Assembly: GCA_903821875.1 (NCBI GenBank)
Contig: CAIJMU010000113.1
Coordinates: 1 to 43,853 of the forward strand
Direction: 5' to 3'
DNA: 43,853 nt
DNA from: an uncultured Spirochaetota bacterium
Lineage (GTDB): Bacteria > Spirochaetota > Spirochaetia > Treponematales > Rectinemataceae
Both the position numbers and the translations under genes were made by a program. The notes under the pieces were generated by a model. That model did no database searches. It saw nothing but the letters and a program-made list of their open reading frames with translations, and was not told where the DNA came from. Positions 6,056 through 15,000 of this stretch are shown piece by piece. Each line of letters starts with the position of its first letter. The stretch's first letter is position 1.

Positions 6056-7633
6056 ATGGCTGTAACAGGCAAGCTCTGGACGCCGGAGGAGCGACTTAAT
6101 TACATCGACGCCTTCATCAAGGTAGACGGGAAAGACATCGACTTGGACTTTTGGCAAGAACATTTCATCAAGTCCAATTTCAAGTATTCCGTGCTCTTGA
6201 AGTCCCGGCGCACCGGGTATTCATTCGCGACAGGCCTCAAAGGCTTCGTGAAGGCCATGGACCCGGCCAGGATTAAATACGTCAAACAATTCGTTTCTTA
6301 CAACGAAGATGATGCGAAAGAAAAAATCAACTATGTCAAGGAATTCTATAACAGCATCCAGAAGAAATACAAAAAGAAGATCATTTCAGACACCAAAACG
6401 CAACTTGAGTTCTTGGATGCCAACGGGAAAACGACGAGTAGGCTTATTTCCATTGCCTGTCGCCCGCCGCGCGGTAAGGGCGGGGACATATCCTTCGACG
6501 AAATGGGAATCTATCCTGCCAACAAGGCACGGTTGATCTATACGGCAGGCCTTCCTGTCATTGCCCGAGGCGGATGCGTGGAGGCGGGAAGTACGCCCCT
6601 GGGGAAGATCGGGACCTTCTACGAGATTTGGATAGACAAGAATAAATATCCTGAGTATGCCCGCTTCAGTGTTCCTTGGTGGTTCTCTTCGTCTCTCTGC
6701 ACCAATGTCGATGAAGCCGTGAAACTTTGCCCGAACATGGATACCGAGGACCGGGTTATGCTGCTGGGCAGCGAATCCCTGAAAAGCATCTTCAACTCCA
6801 TGTTCCTTGAGGACTTCCAGCAAGAATTTGAGTGCTCCTTCGTCGATAGCGCCAGTAGCTACATCACCCTCGACCTGATCCATGCCAACACGCCGGGAAT
6901 GAGGCCGGAAGACCGAGAGGCGGAGCTTGGGGATGAGGACGAGGAGTCCGACATCGAAATCCATGTCTTCAAGGATGTGGACTCCCTCCTTCTCGGCTAC
7001 GATCCGGAGGTGCATGGCCGGATATACCTCGGCTATGACGTGGCGCGGCGCCGCGACGCGGCCGTGGTCTTCGTCATCGGCATCACGAAGGACGGGAAGA
7101 AGCGGAGCGTGGCTGAGATCGAGATGACCAACAAAGAGTTCGAGTTTCAACTCGATGTGATCAGGAAGATCATGAAGAACCTGCCCGTGGTTCGTGGTTC
7201 CATGGATCAGACAGGCCAGGGTGAACCCCTCTGCGAGACTCTTCAGAAAGAGTTCGGAGCCGCCAAGATCGAGGGTGTGATCTTTAGCCCTGAGTCCAAG
7301 GAGATGCTTGCGATCGGGGTACGCTCGGGCCTGGAGAAGAGAGAGTTCCTTCTCCAGAACGATCCCAAATTCCACAAGCAGATTCATTCCATCAAGAGGA
7401 TGACAACCATTGCGGGTAGATTCCGCTATGATTCTCAAAGGGATGAACAGGGCCACTCTGATAGCTTTTGGGCTTGGGCATTGGCAAATTCTGCCATAAT
7501 CGATAGCGTCAAAACATCCGGCGGCGGGTTCTACGGGCAGTATTCCAAAAGCAAAGATGGTGCCAAAGTAGAAAAAGCCCCAAAATACGCAACTCCAGCC
7601 ATTCTGTCACGAATTGGGAGGATTAGGTCATGA
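6056..7633 (+). CDS. terL: Terminase large subunit (packaging ATPase-nuclease)
   Basis: The 525-residue product has a deviant Walker A, KSRRTGYS at residues 49-56, a Walker B DISFDEMG (144-151, with Asp148-Glu149), and a C-terminal RNase H-like nuclease domain with acidic residues at YLGYDVARR (Asp328), MDQTGQG (Asp384) and HSDSFWAWAL (Asp469). This is the motor that translocates DNA into the prohead and cuts the concatemer. GAGG lies 6 bases before ATG 6056. The stop overlaps the portal start (ATGA). A 13-codon frame starting at 6024 sits in the gap but is too short to call. Confidence 0.93.
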   Translation: MAVTGKLWTPEERLNYIDAFIKVDGKDIDLDFWQEHFIKSNFKYSVLLKSRRTGYSFATGLKGFVKAMDPARIKYVKQFVSYNEDDAKEKINYVKEFYNSIQKKYKKKIISDTKTQLEFLDANGKTTSRLISIACRPPRGKGGDISFDEMGIYPANKARLIYTAGLPVIARGGCVEAGSTPLGKIGTFYEIWIDKNKYPEYARFSVPWWFSSSLCTNVDEAVKLCPNMDTEDRVMLLGSESLKSIFNSMFLEDFQQEFECSFVDSASSYITLDLIHANTPGMRPEDREAELGDEDEESDIEIHVFKDVDSLLLGYDPEVHGRIYLGYDVARRRDAAVVFVIGITKDGKKRSVAEIEMTNKEFEFQLDVIRKIMKNLPVVRGSMDQTGQGEPLCETLQKEFGAAKIEGVIFSPESKEMLAIGVRSGLEKREFLLQNDPKFHKQIHSIKRMTTIAGRFRYDSQRDEQGHSDSFWAWALANSAIIDSVKTSGGGFYGQYSKSKDGAKVEKAPKYATPAILSRIGRIRS

Positions 7634-9345
7634 AGCACATACCCCAAGAGGAACTTCTTTCCTTTCTCGCGAAGGCCCATGTCGTCAAGAAGGATTCCCG
7701 CGCACTCGTGCCGACGCGACAAGTCCCTGAGCAATCCGTCGAGCCGATCAAGTCGGTAACGCTCAATCCGTTCAACCGCCTCATGTACCGGGGCAGCCGG
7801 AACATCGTCGAGCCGAACCGGAAGCTGGACTATCGGGTCCTTCGCGTCGTCGCGGAACGGGCATGGATCATCAATGCCATCATCGGTCATCAGATAAGGT
7901 CGGCGAGACCGTTCATGAAGCCATCGACCGACAACAACATCCGGGGATTCCAATTGCGGCTCAAGGACAAGGACCGCTCCCCCTCCGCGCGCGAGAAAGA
8001 GCTCATGAAGGTCTATACCGAATTCTTCCTCAACACGGGCTATGGAAGCGATCCAGGCAGGGAAGACGATATGACAGCTTTCTCGGCCAAGGTCATTCGC
8101 GACCTTCTCACCCTTGATCAGGTCACGACGGAGCTTCAGAGGACCCAGGTTCGGAAGGTCTACGCCTATTGGGCGGTGGACCCGGCCACGATCTTTAAGT
8201 GTTCTGAGGAAGGGTACAACGGCGACGATAGGATCAGGTATATCCAGGAGGTCGACCTCGCCATCACCGCGTACTACTCGCGGGATGACCTCATTTTCGA
8301 CTACCAGAATCCCCGGACGGACGTGAACCATTCGGGCTACGGCTATTCCGTCGTCGAACAGGCGATCGACCTCATCACGGGCATGATCAATTCTTTCATG
8401 TACAACATGGGCTTCTTCACCGAGGACAGGCTCCCGCGCGGAATGCTCCTTCTTCAGGGCGACGCGGACATGGAAGAGGTGGAGATGATCGAGGACTATC
8501 TCGTGAACATCATGTCGGGTGGTCCCATGTCCAAATGGCGTGTCCCGATCATCCCGGCAGGTAACGGCGGGTCGGGGGGCGAAGGCAGGAAGTTCGAATG
8601 GGTATCTCTTCAGGGGTCGAACAAGGACATGGAGTTTTCCCAATGGACGGAATTCCTGTGGTCCAGCGTCGCGGCATTGTTCGGTATCGACCTTGAAGAG
8701 CTTGGTATCAAGACTTCCAAGAGTACGTCTGTCATACCCGAAAACTCGGCGCCGAGGATCGAGGCATCGAAGTCGCACGGGCTGGGATCGGTGCTTTCGT
8801 TCCTCGAAGCGCACTATCAGAAGATCCTCGATCGGCTCGACCCGCGATTTGATTTCGAGTTTCTTGGCTACGAAAGGGACGATCCTAGCCTAAAGAACGC
8901 GACGCGGGAGGCGGAGCTCCGGACCTTCAAGACGATCGACGAGCTTCGCGCCGAGGCGGACCTGAAGCCCTTCGGCGAGGACTGGTCAAAGGTTCCCCTC
9001 AATCCCTACGTCGTCCAACTCATGCAATCCGCCCAGGGCCAGGCCGGGGGCGAGGCGGGCATGCCGCCCGGAGCCGAGGAGTATGGCGCGGGTGGCGAGG
9101 AGGGGGATGACCCCTCGGCGGCCTACCGCAAGCTCCTCATGGACGAGGGGCAGGAGCCCGAGGAGGGCGGCCAGAAGCCCGCGCAGACGGGCGAGCTGAC
9201 TGGGCAGGCAGGGGGCCGAAGGCGCTCCGGCGGCGGAAGCACCGCGCCGACGGGCGAAGACGGCGCTTCGGGCGGGGGCAAGCGGAGCATTTACGATTCC
9301 ATAGGGAAGTCCATCAGGTCTGACGTGATTGAGATCATCGTCTAA
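7630..9345 (+). CDS. Portal protein
   Basis: The 571-residue product follows terminase with a 4-base overlap, the usual portal position. It shows the pattern of HK97/SPP1-type portals: an N-terminal region with LDYRVLRVVAERAWIINAII, a central VYAYWAVDPATIF, and SSVAALFGIDLEELGI in the C-terminal half. It would form the dodecameric ring at the packaging vertex through which DNA enters and leaves. The last 110 residues are low-complexity (Gly, Glu, Pro, Ala) and probably disordered, possibly lining the head interior. Confidence 0.88.
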   Translation: MKHIPQEELLSFLAKAHVVKKDSRALVPTRQVPEQSVEPIKSVTLNPFNRLMYRGSRNIVEPNRKLDYRVLRVVAERAWIINAIIGHQIRSARPFMKPSTDNNIRGFQLRLKDKDRSPSAREKELMKVYTEFFLNTGYGSDPGREDDMTAFSAKVIRDLLTLDQVTTELQRTQVRKVYAYWAVDPATIFKCSEEGYNGDDRIRYIQEVDLAITAYYSRDDLIFDYQNPRTDVNHSGYGYSVVEQAIDLITGMINSFMYNMGFFTEDRLPRGMLLLQGDADMEEVEMIEDYLVNIMSGGPMSKWRVPIIPAGNGGSGGEGRKFEWVSLQGSNKDMEFSQWTEFLWSSVAALFGIDLEELGIKTSKSTSVIPENSAPRIEASKSHGLGSVLSFLEAHYQKILDRLDPRFDFEFLGYERDDPSLKNATREAELRTFKTIDELRAEADLKPFGEDWSKVPLNPYVVQLMQSAQGQAGGEAGMPPGAEEYGAGGEEGDDPSAAYRKLLMDEGQEPEEGGQKPAQTGELTGQAGGRRRSGGGSTAPTGEDGASGGGKRSIYDSIGKSIRSDVIEIIV

Positions 9346-9357
9346 AAGGAGGCTGAT

Positions 9358-10113
9358 ATGTTACTGGTAATACGAATCGCGAAAGAATGGCTGGAGAAGG
9401 CGCAGAAGAGCGCGAAGCTGGTACCGGAGCAAAGGACCATCCATCGGGGAGCCTCGACCTACACGGCTACGGTCTGGGTCGATCCAACCGATAAGACAGC
9501 TCCGACCCAGCACGGGTTTAGTTTTGATGAGCGAACAAAAGGGAAGCCCAAGCCAGCTTCCGTAGGCAACAAGGAAAGCCACGAGGAAAGCCCCGGTTCT
9601 CGCGCCGCTAGCGAGGCATACGACGAGCTGATGGCTGAGGCGTCGTCGGCAAACGTCCCGATCAAGCGTCACAAGGTAGCCGCAGACAACCTAGACGACT
9701 TAGACGACTTAGACGACTTTGATCCGGAAGAAGACCTTATACGTCGCACAAAAGAGAAATATCCAGGCATAAAGTTGGAAGAGAAAAAGGAAACTCCAAA
9801 GCCTGCGGGCCGCTGGACCGATTTATCCCTGCCTGCTCCCAAGGCAGGAGTGCCAAACAAGACCATCGAAGACACTCTTGCCACGATCAGGGACCATTCA
9901 AGCGGGGCACTGGCGCAATATGCGGGTTCCAGCCAGTACGAGGACATCGACAAGTTCCGCGACAGCGCCGCCCAATGGGCCTATGAAAACAACAAGATCG
10001 GGAGCGCTGCGAAGGTATTCGACGAGTATGCAAGAAGCAGGGGGCTCAGGAAGTCGATCCTTGGCCCTGTTGCATCGTTTGTGCAGGAATGGATCAGGAA
10101 GTCTAGGCGGTGA
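9358..10113 (+). CDS. Virion-associated protein with shared N-terminal tag
   Basis: The 251-residue product opens with a hydrophobic segment then WLEKAQKSAKLVPEQ and TATVWVDPTDK, matching the N-termini of the proteins at 12081 and 19698 and, more weakly, 18061 and 10110. The middle is charged and low-complexity, including LDDLDDLDDFD made by a near-perfect 12-base DNA repeat. The C-terminal 90 residues are helical and basic (FVQEWIRKSRR). Excellent AAAGGAGG lies before the ATG. Its position between portal and MuF suggests a head-internal protein. No enzymatic motif is seen. Confidence 0.7.
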   Translation: MLLVIRIAKEWLEKAQKSAKLVPEQRTIHRGASTYTATVWVDPTDKTAPTQHGFSFDERTKGKPKPASVGNKESHEESPGSRAASEAYDELMAEASSANVPIKRHKVAADNLDDLDDLDDFDPEEDLIRRTKEKYPGIKLEEKKETPKPAGRWTDLSLPAPKAGVPNKTIEDTLATIRDHSSGALAQYAGSSQYEDIDKFRDSAAQWAYENNKIGSAAKVFDEYARSRGLRKSILGPVASFVQEWIRKSRR

Positions 10114-10676
10114 CAACGGCCGTGCTCTGCATCCAACTAGAAAAGTCCCGCAAGAAGAAGGGGCGTCTTCCTTTCAAGATCATCACGTTCAAGGATGGGA
10201 GGCGGGAGAAGGTTTACTACATTCCGAAGAACCCGAACCTTCCCCTTGTCCGTGCTCCAGCAAACACGTTTTCAGGCATAGAAAGCATTCGGGATATTCA
10301 GAAGAAAGTCCTTTTGTTCGCCCGGAATACTATGCAGGGAAAGCTGTTCAAGAATATCGACACGGGATACGAAATCAGGATTTCGAGGGATGGCATAGAT
10401 GAGGTTCTGTCACATGCCTCGAAAATCGACCATTGTCTTTCCATCATGGTGATTCCGAAAATACTGGAACAAAGCAAACTTCTATCCGTCGAGCCGGACA
10501 AAAACGGCAATGAGAACGTGAAGGCCATTTATAGAATGCGCTGTCTTTTGGAGATAGGGCAAAAACACTATGTTGTGGAATCGGTAATCAAGGAAACCGT
10601 CGAGGGGAAGAAATACTACGACCATCACTTGATAAAAAAGGAGCCCGCGAGTGGGGGGGCTCATTCTCATGATTGA
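10110..10676 (+). CDS. LPD3/BECR-like domain protein
   Basis: The 188-residue product starts with GTG overlapping the previous stop (GTGA). After a short basic segment related to the shared tag (QLEKSRKKKGRLPFK, then KVYYIPKNP), the body reads LFKNIDTGYEIRISRDGI, HCLSIMVIPKILEQS, NENVKAIYRM and KETVEGKKYYDHHL. This fits the large polyvalent-protein-associated domain LPD3 and its relatives with a Barnase/EndoU/ColicinE5/RelE-type fold, found in phage MuF and polyvalent proteins. Some such domains are RNases, but no catalytic triad can be assigned by eye. Likely packaged into the head and delivered with DNA (inference). Confidence 0.65.
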   Translation: MTTAVLCIQLEKSRKKKGRLPFKIITFKDGRREKVYYIPKNPNLPLVRAPANTFSGIESIRDIQKKVLLFARNTMQGKLFKNIDTGYEIRISRDGIDEVLSHASKIDHCLSIMVIPKILEQSKLLSVEPDKNGNENVKAIYRMRCLLEIGQKHYVVESVIKETVEGKKYYDHHLIKKEPASGGAHSHD

Positions 10677-10708
10677 GAACCATAGCCACTCCCCGATGTT
10701 GCGGGCTC
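10641..10708 (+). terminator. Nested inverted repeats after the LPD3-like gene
   Basis: GAGCCCGC (10641-10648) and GCGGGCTC (10701-10708) form an exact 8-base inverted repeat enclosing a second perfect hairpin TTCTCA-TGAT-TGAGAA (10664-10679) over the stop codon. There is no U tract, so it may stabilise or process the mRNA rather than terminate it. Confidence 0.4.
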
Positions 10709-10743
10709 ACTATGAGTATATCGCTACCTAAACGAGGTTGCAA

Positions 10744-12084
10744 GTGGAATACCGCCTGTCCGTCATGGACGTGAACGACGTGAACCGCCGGGACAAGTAC
10801 CTGTCGGCGGTCAATTCCTTGGCCAAGGCCATGAAGGTCCCCGTCACCCTGAAGCCACGAAGCGAGCATGTCGAGCGCTTTCCCTACCGATCCTATGAAG
10901 ACCTCGTGCAGAAGTGGACCTTCATGTACGCGGGCCTCCTCGATCGAATCTACAACACCGCCTGCCATGCCTTCGACCTGCCGCGAATCACAACCTTCAG
11001 CAAGGCCGCCGACACCGATCCGCTCATCTACAAGGGTAAGATTCTCTACACGCCCGAGACGGGGAAGCCGATCACCCAACGTCAATGGCGGGAATTCGTC
11101 GTCTCAATCGAGCGATTCCTGAACCGAGGCCTGCGCGGCGCCGAGGAGCGCATGGTCCTCGATGCCGTCGCCCTCGGGAAGGTCCTCGACCGGATGCTGA
11201 AGTACAACTCGTGGGAAGCGGTGGAGGCCAAGCGCCTCGAAGAACTGGAATACTGGCGCCACAAGTTCGAATACATGTCCGACCCGGCCAACTACCGGCG
11301 CCTCTTCGGCGTCTCCGATTTCGAGGCCGACAGGATCAAGGTCGCCGAGGAGTCGTGCGCGCAGTACATCCGGGACATAGACTCCAAGACCAAAAGCACG
11401 ATCAATCAGGCCTTCATTTCGGGCATCAGGGAAAGGAAATCCAAGAGCGAGGTGGCGCAAGACCTCTTTGACCGCTTTGGCTCCCTGAACCGGGACTGGC
11501 AGCGCATCGTCGAGACGGAAGTCAACGAGAACATGAACACGGCCTTCCTGGTATCCGAACGTTCGGATGCGAAGGCGGGCGAAAAGCTCTATTTCCAGCG
11601 CTACGAGGTTCTAGACGACGCTACCTGCGCGCATTGCAGGCGCATCCAAGGCGCCGTGGTGCTGTGGTCGGACGAGGCCCTGGTCGACGAGAAGATCAGC
11701 GACCCCTACGCTACGGTGGCGATATGGGAAGGGAAGACACGGATCGGAAAGAAGGGCGGCGACGAGTGGATCGCGGCGGGGGCTCAGCATCCATGGTGCC
11801 GAGGCAGTTGGGCGCGGTGGGCGCCTCCGGCCGAGGAGGGCAAGCCCAGCCTCTTTGACGCAGCCATGGCGAAGCTGAAGGGCCGCGAGGCCGCATGGGG
11901 TGCGGCGGTGGGGAAGGCGAAGGCCGAGTTCACCGCGAAGGGCATCACGCGCCTGGACGACACGACGCCGGGCTACCGCGAGCGAATCAATGAGCTCTAC
12001 CGCGATTCGGGAGCCGCTGACGGCGGGAAGTGGGCGGAGGACTGGTTCAAGGACAATCCGGCCAAGGAAGGGGGAGGGGAATGA
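10744..12084 (+). CDS. MuF-type minor head protein with C-terminal extra module
   Basis: The product (446 residues) contains the phage Mu F-like domain: RIVETEVNENMNTAF around residues 255-270, the metal-type CAHC (295-298), and HPWCRGSW (349-356), the hallmark Cys/His pattern of Mu gpF / SPP1 gp7 proteins. These minor head proteins sit near the portal and aid DNA delivery. Residues 367-438 form an added module that is repeated as a separate gene at 202-528. I chose GTG 10744 because CGAGG lies 6 bases upstream; TTG 10738 is the outer limit and ATG 10765 is another choice. The stop overlaps the next start. Confidence 0.85.
   Translation: MEYRLSVMDVNDVNRRDKYLSAVNSLAKAMKVPVTLKPRSEHVERFPYRSYEDLVQKWTFMYAGLLDRIYNTACHAFDLPRITTFSKAADTDPLIYKGKILYTPETGKPITQRQWREFVVSIERFLNRGLRGAEERMVLDAVALGKVLDRMLKYNSWEAVEAKRLEELEYWRHKFEYMSDPANYRRLFGVSDFEADRIKVAEESCAQYIRDIDSKTKSTINQAFISGIRERKSKSEVAQDLFDRFGSLNRDWQRIVETEVNENMNTAFLVSERSDAKAGEKLYFQRYEVLDDATCAHCRRIQGAVVLWSDEALVDEKISDPYATVAIWEGKTRIGKKGGDEWIAAGAQHPWCRGSWARWAPPAEEGKPSLFDAAMAKLKGREAAWGAAVGKAKAEFTAKGITRLDDTTPGYRERINELYRDSGAADGGKWAEDWFKDNPAKEGGGE
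11842..12057 (+). repeat. 72-codon module also found inverted at 205-420
   Basis: This segment encodes the C-terminal module of the MuF protein. The differences from the inverted copy cluster in its centre, while the last 38 residues differ at only two conservative positions. That suggests recent duplication or gene conversion of its 3' part. Confidence 0.85.
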
Positions 12085-15000
12085 GCATATTTCGGCGCTT
12101 CGTCATGATTCCGATACAGGGAGTGCTCGAAAAGGCACGCCATAGCGCCCGCCTGGTACCGAAAAGGATCATCCTCACGAACGAGGATGGAACCACCTAC
12201 CCTAAAACCGTCTGGGTCCTCCCCGCTGAAGCCAAGGCGGAGAAGCCGCGTGCTGGCCAGTTCGACCTGTTCGACGAAGGGCCGGCCGAGGCTCCACGGC
12301 TCAGGGTGGAGAGCCCGCACGCGCCGATTCCTGCTGTCGCGAGGCCTATTGTGGAGGAGAAGCCGATTGAAGCCCTGCCGGAGGATGATCGGCGGGAAGC
12401 TTCCCCCGACGACGTAGCGCGGCGTAATCTGGCCCTGGCGATCGAGGAGACCCCATTCCGTGACTACGGATCGTGGGTTGGGAAGGGGAAGCATCTGAAT
12501 CCTTCCGCCCGCGCGAAGCTCAATCAGGAGGTGGCCGGGCTCCTCCTCAAGGTGCGCGATGAGCTTTCCGAAGAGGACGTGGAGAAGATTCGGAAGTATT
12601 CGGGCTTCGGCGGCGTGAAGGCGGACGATGAGCGCGGCGTCCTTTATGACTTCTATACCTCTCCGCCCGTGGCGAAGATGACCTGGAAGATGCTGGACAA
12701 GGTTTCCCTCGTTAAGGCAGGAGAATCGGTGCTTGAACCATCCTGCGGCACCGGCGTCTTTTTCGAGGTGGCCCCGGAAGGGCTTGAGCTCCACGGTGTC
12801 GAGCTGGACGGGCGCACGGCCGCCGCCGCTTCGATCGTCCAGGAGGGGGCGGCCATTCATTCGGGCAGCTTCGAGCAATTCAACCTCCACAATCGGAAAG
12901 CCTTCTCCCGCGTGATCGGGAATGCCCCGTTCGGCGATCGATCCGTCCAGACTGCCTTCATGGACATGCCCGAGGAGAAGAGCCTCGATCGGTACTTCCT
13001 CTCGCGGTCGCTCGATGCTCTCGCGGATGGCGGCTCCATGGCGCTGATTGTTCATCCGGGAGTCATGGACGGGAAGGGGAATCGCGAATGGCGGGCGGAG
13101 CTGCTGAAGAAAGGGCAGTTCATGGGCGCGGCGCGGCTCCCGAACGGGTCCTTCAAGCATACCCAAACCGGAGTTCAGCCCGACATCATCTTCTTCAGGA
13201 AGTACCCGGAAGAGATTCGGGGCCGCCTTGGGCAACTCGACGAGAAGGGGCTGAAAGAGGCCGGATTCTGGAACGACGGGTGGGTGGAGGGTTCGTATTA
13301 CGAGGGAAAGCCGAAACACATACTCGGGAATCTGAACGAGGGGGGCGGAAACTGGGGTCGCGACGTGGTGGAGGGCGATCTTACCCTTGCCGACATGGAC
13401 GAGGCTGTCGCGCGTTTCGAGCCCGAAACCGAAAAGACCACGGAGGACCTAGAACGCCTTCGCTCCATGACGAAGACCCCCGGCGAGGCCTCGGGGCGCA
13501 AGAAGGGCGACGAGACGACGCTGACCGAAGCCGAGGCGGAGGCTGTCGCGGCCAAGACCCTGGCCGTCGGGGCGACGAAGAGCGAAGACGGCCGCGTCTA
13601 TCGGCTGAACGCCAACCATCGCTGGGAGCGGGTGAAGGGCGCCGATGAGTTGGCGGCGGAGAAGCTTGAACAGGTCAAGGCGATAGCAGAGAACGTGAAG
13701 GCGATCCGTGATGCCATGCGCGACTCGGCGCCCGTCGATGATCTTCAGCGGGAGACCAGGCGCCTCATCCAGGCCTACGAGGAGGCCTATGGAGCGGCCC
13801 CGAAGGACGACAAGGATATCAGGAAGCTCCTCAATGCGACCGCCTCGCTTTCGGGGGTCTATGAAGGCCTCGTGGGGATCGATGACGGTATCCTGACGAA
13901 GCAGAACGTCTACGCGAAGGAAATCGAAATTATCGACGGCCACAATCCCGCCGTCACGGCGCTCCTTACCCTTCAGCGCAACATGGTCGATGCCATGCCC
14001 GAAGCCCTCCGCGCCTATTTCCCGAATGACATAGACAGCCTCATGGTCTCCCTGCAAGAAAGCGAGGACGCTTTCCTGACATACGACGGATGCTGGCAGC
14101 TCCGCGAGGATTTCATAGCGGGGAACGCATGGGAGAAGGTGGATGGCCTGAAAAAGGCCCTCGCCGATCATTCTGGCGACAAGTGGAAGGGCGAACGCGA
14201 GAAATGGCAGCACGGTATCGACGAACTGGAGAAGGCGGCCGGTTGGGTCCCGATCGAGGAAGCCGAGTTCACCCCTCAGTCTTCATGGATTCCCGAGGAG
14301 ATCATCGACCGCTGGGCAAAAGCCAGCGAGGGCATGAGATACGGGGGCGAATTCACCGGCAAGACGCTTTCGAGAAATGAGGAAGGGAAGTGGGGTGTCG
14401 AGTACGACGAGGACAAGCACATTCGGGGAAAGAATTGGCGGGACCCCGGACACTACATCGACGCGGGGGAATGGCAAGAGCTCAGCCATGAACTCGTCTA
14501 CTTCCTGAACATGCAGAAGCAACGGTCGAAAACAACCGACACGGAGACATTCAACCGCAACGCAGAGGACAACTTCAAGGCATGGGTGTCGAACAATGCC
14601 GAGGTCCGAGAACAGCTTGAAGGCCTTTTCAATCGGAAGTTCAACGCCGAAATAGGGGCGCCGACGAAGACCTACTCGGTGAACATCGATGGCTGGAATC
14701 CCGACGTGAAGATTCAGCCCTGGCAATGGCAGACCATCCATCATCTCTACCGGCAAGGGAAGGGCATCACGGCGCTCGGCACCGGCTTCGGGAAGACCTA
14801 TGCGGCAATCTGCCTCATGGCGCTCCTCCGGCAAGAGGGCAAGCTGAAGCGGCCCATGGTGCAGGTCCCGAACAACAAGGTGAAGGACTGGGTGAAGTAC
14901 ATCGCTCGCTCGATGCCGGGCCTCAAGGTCGGGGCTGTCGATCCTGAATCCGAGGGATACGCGAACCAAGCAAAGCGGTACAAGATGTACCAGGACCTGG

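Noticed and set aside
6024-6065. 13-codon frame MNTKGYIPRPEWL before the terminase large subunit
   Set aside because: Too short and out of phase with terminase. It could hint at a frameshifted N-terminus, but ATG 6056 has a good ribosome site and gives a normal-sized product.
10738-10743. TTG start for the MuF gene
   Set aside because: TTG is contiguous with the ribosome site itself; GTG 10744 has proper spacing.
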